Positions 44,943 through 52,415 of a DNA stretch of 64,000 nt are shown here, one piece after another. Within the stretch, counting starts at the first letter, position 1. The number at the start of each line of letters is the position of its first letter. The translations under genes were made by a program, and so were the position numbers. This DNA comes from Coleofasciculus sp937127375 (GTDB lineage Bacteria; Cyanobacteriota; Cyanobacteriia; Cyanobacteriales; Coleofasciculaceae): the NCBI GenBank assembly GCA_040218875.1, contig JAVJQP010000146.1, one strand, 5' to 3'. The notes beneath the pieces are model-generated. The model had not been told where the DNA came from and searched no databases. It was given only the letters and a program-made list of their open reading frames with translations.

Positions 44943-46571
44943 ATGACACAATCATACTGGCATCAAGGTATCATCTGGCTCATTGTACTAACTCTATCCG
45001 CTTGTCAACCGCCTCCAGTTGAAGTTCACCGTCCGCCTCCCTTACCGCAAGATCCCTTTGTTCAGGTCTACTTTAACCATTCCCCCTCGACAACCTACAA
45101 GGAACCCTATCGCTTAGTGACTCGACCGGGCGATAATTTAGAGCAGATTATTGCCCAAGCGATCGCGACGGCTCAATCCACGGTCGATGTTGCTGTCCAA
45201 GAGTTACGCTTGCCGCAAATTGCTCAAGCCTTGGTCAAACGACATCAAGCAGGGGTTAGAGTCAGGGTTATCGTAGAAAATACCTACAACCGCCCTTGGA
45301 GTGAAGTCTCAGCTCAAGATATCGCTAATCTTCCGCCTCGGGAACGCGATCGCGCCCAAGAGAATTTACGGTTAATTGACCGTAATAACGATGGCAAGCT
45401 GACTCCCACTGAAATTAATCAGCGAGATGCTCTAGTTATTTTACGAAATGCTGGCGTTCCTATCCTAGACGATACAGCCGATGGCTCTCAAGGTAGCGGC
45501 TTAATGCACCATAAGTTTGTCGTTGTGGATGGATATACGGTTATGGTGACATCCGCTAACTTTACGACCAGTGATATTCATGGCGACTTTCAAGCACCGG
45601 ATAGTCGGGGTAATGCCAATAATCTCCTTAAAATTGAGAGTGTGGAATTAGCGAATTCCTTTACGGAAGAATTTAACCAGATGTGGGGAGATGGACCCGG
45701 TGGCGCACCCGACAGTCGGTTTGGTCTCAAAAAGCCACAACGCCCTGCCCAACAGGTGACACTCGCAGATACCACTGTGGTGGTAAGGTTTTCGCCTACG
45801 TCACCGACTCAACCCTGGAGTCAAAGCAGTAATGGTTTCATTGATCAAATCCTGCAAAGTGCTACCCAAACCATTGACTTGGCGTTATTTGTCTTTTCCG
45901 AACAGCGACTGGCAGATCAGTTACAAACTGCCCATGAACAGGGTGTCCAAGTTCAGGCGTTAATCGACCCCAGTTTTGCCTATCGTTACTATAGCGAAGG
46001 ACTGGATTTATTAGGTGTGGCGCTGAGTAATCAATGTCGCTATGAAGCCCGTAATCGCCCTTGGCAAAATCCGATCGCCACAGTCGGTGTTCCCAAACTC
46101 CCATCCGGCGATCTGTTACATCATAAGTTTGGGGTGATAGATGGAAAAATGGTAATTACAGGGTCTCATAATTGGTCAGCATCAGCCAATACTCAAAACG
46201 ACGAGACAGTGTTGGTAATTAATAGTCCTCTAGTCGCCGCTCATTTTGAACGTGAATTTGAACGCCTCTACACGAATGCCATACTGGGGGTTCCGGTGGC
46301 GGTGCAGCGCAGTATTCAGAACCAGCAGCAATCTTGTCCCCAGATTACTCAGGCAGATGATCCGAACGCCCCAAGTTTTAGGGGAATAGTCAACCTCAAC
46401 ACCGCCACCCAGGAGGAACTGGAAACTTTACCCGGAATTGGACCCAAACTGGCTGAGCGAATTATTACCGCGCGATCGCAAAAGCCATTCACGTCATTAG
46501 CTGACCTTGACCAGGTTTCAGGTGTCGGACCTCATCTACTCCAGCAGTTAGATGGGCGAGTGACGTGGTAA
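44943..46571 (+). CDS. Secreted phospholipase D-like lipoprotein with EF-hand and helix-hairpin-helix
   Basis: 542 residues. A lipobox LSAC (Cys21) after a short hydrophobic N-terminus marks a lipoprotein. Two PLD half-sites: HHKFVVVD...TSANFT (about 189-208) and HHKFGVID...GSHNWS (about 397-420), both HKD-type with the Lys and Asp spacing intact. An EF-hand-like loop D146-R-N148-N-D150-G-K-L-T154-P-T-E157 sits before the first HKD motif. A ComEA-type helix-hairpin-helix fills about 485-542 (NLNTATQEELETLPGIGPKL), which usually binds DNA. It may be a calcium-dependent exported nuclease or phospholipase. It is monocistronic. Confidence 0.85.
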   Translation: MTQSYWHQGIIWLIVLTLSACQPPPVEVHRPPPLPQDPFVQVYFNHSPSTTYKEPYRLVTRPGDNLEQIIAQAIATAQSTVDVAVQELRLPQIAQALVKRHQAGVRVRVIVENTYNRPWSEVSAQDIANLPPRERDRAQENLRLIDRNNDGKLTPTEINQRDALVILRNAGVPILDDTADGSQGSGLMHHKFVVVDGYTVMVTSANFTTSDIHGDFQAPDSRGNANNLLKIESVELANSFTEEFNQMWGDGPGGAPDSRFGLKKPQRPAQQVTLADTTVVVRFSPTSPTQPWSQSSNGFIDQILQSATQTIDLALFVFSEQRLADQLQTAHEQGVQVQALIDPSFAYRYYSEGLDLLGVALSNQCRYEARNRPWQNPIATVGVPKLPSGDLLHHKFGVIDGKMVITGSHNWSASANTQNDETVLVINSPLVAAHFEREFERLYTNAILGVPVAVQRSIQNQQQSCPQITQADDPNAPSFRGIVNLNTATQEELETLPGIGPKLAERIITARSQKPFTSLADLDQVSGVGPHLLQQLDGRVTW

Positions 46572-46610
46572 TCCTACCAAATTATCAGGCTATGAAATAT
46601 TTTCCTTTTT

Positions 46611-46673
46611 GTAGGGGCGGGTTTTACCGATAACGTTCTGTCGATGTCCGATAACTTAACTAAACCCGCCCTT
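46611..46673. repeat. Dispersed inverted repeat, GTAGGGGCGGGTTT family
   Basis: The arms GTAGGGGCGGGTTT and AAACCCGCCC flank a core with GATAACGTT, 40 bp after the PLD-like gene and before convergent smpB. Likely a hairpin terminator. Confidence 0.8.
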
Positions 46674-46710
46674 GTTGGGAAGCAGAGAGATAATTTTGAC
46701 CGGTGGGTAT

Positions 46711-47178
46711 TTAATAACTCTTAACGACTCGTGCCATTCTACGCTCATCGTCACGCCGCTTAATGGTCTCGCGCTTGTCGTATAATTTCTTACCCTTACC
46801 CAGACCCAGGCTCACTTTCACCAAACCTCGCTTCAAATACATTTTCAACGGTATCAGCGTTAACCCCTGTTGTTCTACCTTGCCAACGAGTTTGCTGATT
46901 TCCTGCTTGTGCAGCAACAGTTTACGGGTGCGAACTGGATCGTGATTGAAGTAGAGGCTGCTACTTTGGTACGGCGAGACATGTACGTTCAACAGCCAAG
47001 CCTCACCATTGCGAACTAGGGCGTACCCATCTCGCAAATTGACCCGACCCTCGCGAATGGACTTAACTTCTGTCCCTTTTAATTCGATGCCCGCTTCGTA
47101 AGTCTCTAAAATCTCATAGCGGAAGCGTGCTTGCCGATTATCGGCAACAACCTTGAACCCTTTACTTTGATCACTCAT
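46711..47178 (-). CDS. smpB: SsrA-binding protein
   Basis: 155 residues from ATG at 47178 (MSDQSKGFKVVADNRQARFR); a longer start at 47244 adds 22 residues without family character. SmpB binds tmRNA and brings it to stalled ribosomes. Motifs are YEAGIELKGTEVKSIREGRV, NLRDGYA, HDPVRTRKLLLHKQEI, and the basic C-terminal KRRDDERRMARVVKS tail typical of SmpB. The tmRNA gene itself is not recognised in this window. It converges with the PLD-like gene. Confidence 0.95.
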   Translation of the reverse strand: MSDQSKGFKVVADNRQARFRYEILETYEAGIELKGTEVKSIREGRVNLRDGYALVRNGEAWLLNVHVSPYQSSSLYFNHDPVRTRKLLLHKQEISKLVGKVEQQGLTLIPLKMYLKRGLVKVSLGLGKGKKLYDKRETIKRRDDERRMARVVKSY

Positions 47179-47441
47179 ACTAATCACCTTAGCGTCTGAT
47201 ACTGGAAATTGTGGTGTTAGACAATCGCCCCAGGAAACCCTCAAAAGGTAAAGTTTTGTTAAAATGTTGACAATTCCTGGAAAAACCGTAACAATAGATA
47301 CAGAACAAATGAATCGTTCATCTCTCTAGACATCAGTCAGTTAGCAATTAACCGTGAAGGATGATTAGGGAGACGGAAGTAGGGACAACTCCCGAAGGAA
47401 CGCGCCTCATCTCACTACAGTTACATTACGAGGCGAATACC

Positions 47442-47786
47442 ATGAAACTTACTTATCGCGGTAGCAAATACGAATACAATGCCCCTACGGTAGAAACTGT
47501 CGAATCAAAAGCTGGTGGTAAGTACCGGGGTTGGGACTGGCGATTCCGCAATTTGAAAAATCCGCCAGTGTTACAACCACGAGTCAACCTAAAATATCGC
47601 GGCGTGCGTTATCAAACACCAGGGACTGTTGCTAATAATGGTGTTGCGTCAGAAAAAGCACCCACTTTAGTGTCCAGTCAAGATAAAGCTCGTTCTCGGA
47701 TGAGCAAGCAGCAACGAGTCCTCAAAAACCGTCAGCTTTCGATGTTGTACCGTTCAGCGACAGAAGTTGGATTGGCAACTCGTTAA
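47442..47786 (+). CDS. DUF4278 protein
   Basis: 114 residues from ATG at 47442 (MKLTYRGSKYEYNAPTVETV). The repeated motif LxYRGxxYxxxxP occurs at both ends (MKLTYRGSKYEY, and later NLKYRGVRYQTP), typical of DUF4278, a widespread cyanobacterial domain of unknown function. The C-terminal half is basic (RSRMSKQQRVLKNRQ). A GTG- or ATG-initiated longer frame upstream at 47361 lacks family character. A hairpin terminator follows at 47821. Confidence 0.85.
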   Translation: MKLTYRGSKYEYNAPTVETVESKAGGKYRGWDWRFRNLKNPPVLQPRVNLKYRGVRYQTPGTVANNGVASEKAPTLVSSQDKARSRMSKQQRVLKNRQLSMLYRSATEVGLATR

Positions 47787-47820
47787 CGGCTGATGGCATT
47801 CCAACTGAATTAAAACTAGA

Positions 47821-47853
47821 GTAGAGATGTTGCATGCAACGTCTCTACTTTTT
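47821..47853 (+). terminator. Intrinsic terminator after DUF4278 gene
   Basis: The arms GTAGAGATGTTGCA and TGCAACGTCTCTAC (one G-U wobble) form a stem of about 12-14 bp over 47821-47848, followed by TTTTT at 47849-47853. It lies 34 bp after the gene. Confidence 0.8.
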
Positions 47854-47870
47854 GCAGTTGGCTTTAAAGC

Positions 47871-48002
47871 TTAATCTCTAAGGGTTAATGCCAGAAACAA
47901 GCCGAGAACAAATCCTAAGTCTAACGTGCAGACTAGACTCGCCCAAAATAGCGCCAGATGCACGGCAGTTTCTTTCAAGTACACCCAAATGTAGGGGTGC
48001 AA
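47871..48002 (-). CDS. Possible 43-aa membrane protein
   Basis: From TTG at 48002, the minus strand reads LHPYIWVYLKETAVHLALFW, then ASLVCTLDLGFVLGLFLALT and a TAA at 47871-47873. Two hydrophobic stretches, mostly free of charge, resemble small thylakoid-type membrane proteins, but there is no ATG (a GTG six codons further in is an alternative), and a TGA lies five codons upstream of the TTG. It may instead be chance. Confidence 0.35.
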   Translation of the reverse strand: MHPYIWVYLKETAVHLALFWASLVCTLDLGFVLGLFLALTLRD

Positions 48003-48056
48003 GGCTTGCCATTGCTGTCAACTTAAGATGAAAACCAATGTAACCTCAAATCCTTA

Positions 48057-48084
48057 CTGTTCCCTGTTCCCTGTTCCCTGTTCC
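48057..48084. repeat. CTGTTCC heptamer array, four copies
   Basis: Four exact tandem copies of CTGTTCC between 48057 and 48084. It is a second heptamer family, distinct from ATGACNA, and single copies also occur at 29208-29214 and 44146-44152. Confidence 0.85.
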
Positions 48085-48132
48085 CTAATCTTCACCGCTA
48101 ACTTTAATTGTGTCCACCTACTTACATACAAG

Positions 48133-48654
48133 CTAAGGATTCAAATAACGAGACGCCATTTGCATCGCATCAGCAATATCCACATCGCCGTCACCATCTG
48201 TATCCAGGAATGAATTCAACACCGGATTCGATCCTTCAGGATTTTGGTTATTTGTTCCCGTTTTAAGTAAGTTCAGCACCAAGGGAACCAACATGGGTAA
48301 CAGGGATTGAATGGTAGCAGCATTGAGTCCTGTCCGTTGTTCGGCTTCCTCTACTAACTGTTGGATTTGCGGTGTATTAAAGAGTAAGTTGACCGCTTGA
48401 TTGTTAGCACCTGTACCACTGAATTGGTTAATAAAGGATTGTGTTTCCTGTTCTCCTTCCGCTTCTCGCTTTTGTTGCAACGCGGGACGGGCATATTTGC
48501 CAACGATAGATAAAACGGATTGAATTGTGGAGGGGTCAGCCTCGGCACTTTGGCTGAGGTTTTGCACCGTACTGAGAATGCCAGCTAATTGACCAGAACT
48601 GGCTTCCTGAGAGGGGTTATTCATCGCACCGAGAATTTGGTTGAATAAACTCAT
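48133..48654 (-). CDS. DUF937-like protein with C-terminal EF-hand/dockerin-type loop
   Basis: 173 residues, alpha-helical. The main part (MSLFNQILGAMNNPSQEASS, LSIVGKYARPALQQKREAEG, LPMLVPLVLNLLKTG) resembles DUF937 helical proteins. The C-terminus DTDGDGDVDIADAMQMASRY carries a calcium-binding-like loop (Asp at positions 1, 3, 5). No signal peptide is seen. Function unknown; possibly calcium-responsive. Monocistronic. Confidence 0.7.
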   Translation of the reverse strand: MSLFNQILGAMNNPSQEASSGQLAGILSTVQNLSQSAEADPSTIQSVLSIVGKYARPALQQKREAEGEQETQSFINQFSGTGANNQAVNLLFNTPQIQQLVEEAEQRTGLNAATIQSLLPMLVPLVLNLLKTGTNNQNPEGSNPVLNSFLDTDGDGDVDIADAMQMASRYLNP

Positions 48655-48854
48655 TGTTTTTTAGGCTGTAAAGAGTGTCTCTAATGATAAGCATTATCCA
48701 TTAAGTATAGTTCGTTGCTCTTGGCTCACCACACGGTAACGTGGGATCTATTACCCGTGCTGCCAGCTCCTATTGATACTCTCCGCCGATCGCTAAACTA
48801 TAGTTATCACTCCTATTCCTTCTACCCTCTGCCCTGGAGCCTTCTGAAACCATT

Positions 48855-50408
48855 ATGCCCCTACCCCGCCTACTGACGCTCATTATCGGTCTCAGTATCA
48901 TTCTGGGGCTAATCCTGTGGCTGATTGACTCGATTAATCGACTCTATTGGTCGTTAAATTCGCCTCTACTGGCAAATTTGCTGGTTTTATTGCTAATTGT
49001 CCTACTTATCCTGTTAATTGCCACGTTTGTTTATTACGTTTGGACATTCAGCCGCCCCAAATCCTCATCCCGCAAGCGTCGCCCGACGCCAAAAGTGCCA
49101 CAGGAAAAAACGGAAGCGGCTTCTGAAACCCTCAAAGCCGTGCGACAGCAGGTACAGAACATTCAAGATGAGGTAGCCCAGCAAGCCCTGTTGAGTCGAT
49201 CGCGTGAGATTGAGGCGACGTTAGCCCGTGGGGAACTCTTGGTTGTCATCTTTGGTACGGGTTCATCGGGGAAAACTTCCCTGATTAATGCTCTCATTGG
49301 GCAGATGGTGGGTCAAGTGGGCGCACCGATGGGAACCACAGATCAGGGACAAACGTATACGCTAACGTTGAAGGGAATAGAACGGCAGATTTTGATTACC
49401 GATACACCAGGGATTTTAGAAGCGGGTGTGGTGGGTACCGAACGGGAACAACTGGCGCGACAGCTTGCCACGGAAGCCGATTTATTATTGTTTGTGGTGG
49501 ATAATGACTTGCGACAGTCGGAATATGAACCGTTACGTCGTCTCGCGGATATTGGTAAGCGATCGCTGTTGGTTCTCAATAAAACCGATCTCTATACAGA
49601 AACCGACAAAGAAACGATTCTAGCCCGGTTACGCCATCAGGTACGCGGCTTTATTGCTGCATCGGATGTAGTAGCAATTACCGCCAATCCCCAATCTGTA
49701 CGATTAGACAATGGGGAAGACGTCCAACCTGACCCTGACATCATACCCTTAATCCGCCGTCTGGCGGCGGTGCTACGCGCTGAAGGGCAAGATTTGATTG
49801 CGGATAATATCTTACTCCAGTCTCAGCGTTTAGGCGAAGACGCCCGTCGTCTGATTGATCACCAACGGCGGCGACAGGCGGAGAAAGTGGTGGAACGGTT
49901 TCAGTGGATTGGCGCTGGGGTGATTGCGGTTACGCCGTTACCTGTCGTCGATTTATTAGCAACGGCGGCGGTTAACGCCCAGATGGTGGTGGAAATTGGT
50001 CGAATTTATGGCTGTGATCTGAATATGGAACGGGGGAGAGAATTAGCGCTGTCTCTGGGGAAAACCTTAGCCAGTTTGGGCATTGTTCAAGGGGCGATGC
50101 AACTTCTATCAAGGGCGCTACAATTTCACATCGCTACCTATTTAGTTGGCAAAGCGATTCAAGGGGTAACGGCGGCGTATTTAATCCGAATTGCTGGGAA
50201 GAGTTTTATTGAATACTTCCGTCATGATCAAGACTGGGGCGATGGGGGAATGACAGAAGTGGTGCAGCAGCAATTTCAGCTAAACCGTAAGGATGAATTT
50301 ATGAAAGTATTTATTCAGGACGCGATCGCACGAGTGGTTATGCCCCTGAGAGATGCTTCCGAGGTGAAGGATTTAAGAGATTCTAAACAAGACGACTGGG
50401 AACATTAA
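48855..50408 (+). CDS. Membrane-associated Era-like GTPase with DUF697
   Basis: 517 residues. Two N-terminal membrane segments at about 5-22 and 38-65 (ILGLILWLI, LLVLLLIVLLILLIATFVYY). The GTPase has the G1 motif GTGSSGKTSLINAL at about 135-148, a DTPG motif, and NKTDLY at about 240. The C-terminal domain (about 345-480) is DUF697-like, with hydrophobic segments (GAGVIAVTPLPVVDLLATAA). Such proteins are common in cyanobacteria and of unknown role. Monocistronic. Confidence 0.85.
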   Translation: MPLPRLLTLIIGLSIILGLILWLIDSINRLYWSLNSPLLANLLVLLLIVLLILLIATFVYYVWTFSRPKSSSRKRRPTPKVPQEKTEAASETLKAVRQQVQNIQDEVAQQALLSRSREIEATLARGELLVVIFGTGSSGKTSLINALIGQMVGQVGAPMGTTDQGQTYTLTLKGIERQILITDTPGILEAGVVGTEREQLARQLATEADLLLFVVDNDLRQSEYEPLRRLADIGKRSLLVLNKTDLYTETDKETILARLRHQVRGFIAASDVVAITANPQSVRLDNGEDVQPDPDIIPLIRRLAAVLRAEGQDLIADNILLQSQRLGEDARRLIDHQRRRQAEKVVERFQWIGAGVIAVTPLPVVDLLATAAVNAQMVVEIGRIYGCDLNMERGRELALSLGKTLASLGIVQGAMQLLSRALQFHIATYLVGKAIQGVTAAYLIRIAGKSFIEYFRHDQDWGDGGMTEVVQQQFQLNRKDEFMKVFIQDAIARVVMPLRDASEVKDLRDSKQDDWEH

Positions 50409-50471
50409 GTTTGTCATTTGTCATTTGTCTTATGTCACAGGACAGGAAATGGGGAACAGAAAATTCATAAT

Positions 50472-50636
50472 TTACAAGTCATAATTCATCACTTGAACGC
50501 CCTGCGGTAACTGACTTACCGGGGCGGGAATCATTTCTCCGCGAAAGTCTAAAAGCTGAACCAACAGAAGGTATGCCAGTGCCAGAAGTATGGAAATGGC
50601 TCCAGTAATAATTGCCACAATTTTTGAACGATTCAT
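50472..50636 (-). CDS. 54-aa single-pass membrane protein
   Basis: From ATG at 50636 the minus strand encodes MNRSKIVAIITGAISILLAL, a membrane helix to about residue 29 (AYLLLVQLL), then DFRGEMIPAPVSQLPQGVQ and a TAA at 50472-50474. The sequence MNRSKIVAIITGAIS...LLVQLLDFRGEM is one I recall from cyanobacterial small membrane proteins of unknown function. It is too short for routine calling. Confidence is limited by the short length. Confidence 0.6.
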   Translation of the reverse strand: MNRSKIVAIITGAISILLALAYLLLVQLLDFRGEMIPAPVSQLPQGVQVMNYDL

Positions 50637-50902
50637 TGATAAATGGTGACTGGTGATTAGAAATGGCTGATTAGGAAAAACGGGGAACTCAAAACAGGAA
50701 ATAGAAAATAGGAAACATTGTGAGTTATACCATCTTACGGCTAATCTAAAAGCATAAGCTGTCGCTATTCTCGTTCAATTGTTCCACTAAATGTTTTATT
50801 CTACAGCATAAGAGTTGGTCAAGTCGAAACCTTGCTGAATGCAAATTTCTATTCCACCAACGCCCGTTGTCTTATGGTTGCCCCATCAATTCGGAGGTTA
50901 TG

Positions 50903-52144
50903 ATGGCTCAGGACTACTCCGGTCAAAATCTGCAAGGTCGCTCGTTTCGAGGCAGAACTAACTTGGCAGGTGCTAATTTTAGCCACGCCGACATCCGAGG
51001 CGCAGATTTTAGCAATGCTATCCTAACGGGGGCAAATTTTAGCTATTGCCAAGCTGGATTGCAGCAACACTGGGCAATGATTCTATTGCTGGTTGCTTTA
51101 TTTCTATCCACGCTATCGGGTTTTGTTTCCGCCTTGGCGGGTGTGATCACCGGAGCGGCGCTGATTAGTCAGAACCTGATCGAAATCTTAGCGGGTGCGT
51201 TTATTTTAATCGCTTTGGGCGTTTTTGTCAGCCTGACGATCCGCCAAGGGCTGATTATGGCGTTAGGGGTTTGGGTGGTGGCAATTGTGGTTGCGGCAAT
51301 GGTAGCGGTTCTGACAGGAGCCACAGCGGTAGCGGTAACTTTAGTAGCTGCCAGTGCTTTCGCCGTCGCTGCTGCTATTGCCATGGCAGTCGTGGCAGCC
51401 GGAGCCGCCGCCGGAGCTATCGCTGCTGCTAGTGCTGTCGCCATTGTCGCCGCCGGAGCTGGTGTCGTCGCCGCTGCCGGTTCTGTGGTTGTAGTTACGG
51501 CTGGGGCATCCGTGGCAGCAGCAACCAGCGCCGCAACAGTGGCAGTGATTGTGGCGGTGGGTGTGGCTGGACTTTCTGCTTATGTAAGCTGGCGAGCCTT
51601 AATCGGGGATAAAAACTACGCCTTCATTCGTCGGGTTGCGGTTGCCTTTGCTGCGATTGGGGGAACAAATTTTCAGGGTGCCGATTTAACGGACGCGGAT
51701 TTCACCCAAGCCCTGCTCAAAAGCACCAATTTTAGACAAGCCAAGGTTACGCGCACTTGCTGGTTTCAAGCCAAAAAACTCGAACTCTCCCGTGTGGGAA
51801 CAACCTATTTGGATCAGCCCAAAATTCGGCGATTAGTGGTTACGGGTGAAGGACAAGAGGAAAACTTTGACAATCTTCGCTTACCGGAAACGAATCTGCG
51901 GGGGGCTAATTTAGTTGGGGCGAGTTTCATCAATAGCGATCTCAGCCACGCCAATTTGCAGTCGGCTAACCTAAAGGGGGCGACGCTAAAAAACACCAAT
52001 TTAGATAGTACCGATCTAATTGGGGCTTGTCTGGTGGGCGCTTATATTGAAGAATGGAAGATCACAAGGAAAACCAAATTTGATCGGGTGCAGCGTCAGT
52101 ATATCGTTCGACGATTGGGTCTGAAAAAACGACCGAAACGCTAA
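50903..52144 (+). CDS. Pentapeptide protein with central Ala/Val-rich membrane region
   Basis: About 413 residues from the second of two ATGs (50903; CGGAGG at 50892-50897 gives good spacing). Residues 1-45 are pentapeptide repeats (NLAGANFSHADIRGADFSNA). The middle (about 50-235) is very hydrophobic and Ala/Val-rich, with roughly six or seven membrane-like segments (AAAIAMAVVAAGAAAGAIAA). The C-terminal third returns to pentapeptides (ANFQGADLTDADF..., NLRGANLVGASFINSDLSHA). The two pentapeptide blocks would lie on one side of the membrane. Function unknown. Confidence 0.7.
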   Translation: MAQDYSGQNLQGRSFRGRTNLAGANFSHADIRGADFSNAILTGANFSYCQAGLQQHWAMILLLVALFLSTLSGFVSALAGVITGAALISQNLIEILAGAFILIALGVFVSLTIRQGLIMALGVWVVAIVVAAMVAVLTGATAVAVTLVAASAFAVAAAIAMAVVAAGAAAGAIAAASAVAIVAAGAGVVAAAGSVVVVTAGASVAAATSAATVAVIVAVGVAGLSAYVSWRALIGDKNYAFIRRVAVAFAAIGGTNFQGADLTDADFTQALLKSTNFRQAKVTRTCWFQAKKLELSRVGTTYLDQPKIRRLVVTGEGQEENFDNLRLPETNLRGANLVGASFINSDLSHANLQSANLKGATLKNTNLDSTDLIGACLVGAYIEEWKITRKTKFDRVQRQYIVRRLGLKKRPKR

Positions 52145-52415
52145 CCCCTATCCAGAAACGGTTCGGGAAACTTTCCCACCTTACCAAGAGATAAACGTAC
52201 AATCAAACTGGGCAATGCCATCGTGTTCTGCCGATCTTTACCAAAAGTGGCGGGAAGCCCACCTTCTTTTAGAGGGAGGGAAAACCACTTACCGCCGAGT
52301 TCAGAGTCATCGTTAATTGTAATTGTGCCATGAACCCTGAATCGGAAATCACCCTGATTTGGCGAGGGATGAATTTAACCGGATCTAAGATAGATGTGCG
52401 TCACCAGGAGGTTCT

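Noticed and set aside
46711..47300. A tmRNA gene near smpB
   Set aside because: No sequence resembling the tmRNA acceptor and tag region was seen near smpB or elsewhere in the window.
48057..48084. CRISPR-like array
   Set aside because: Exact heptamers without spacers; no cas genes. None of the repeats in the window has CRISPR geometry.
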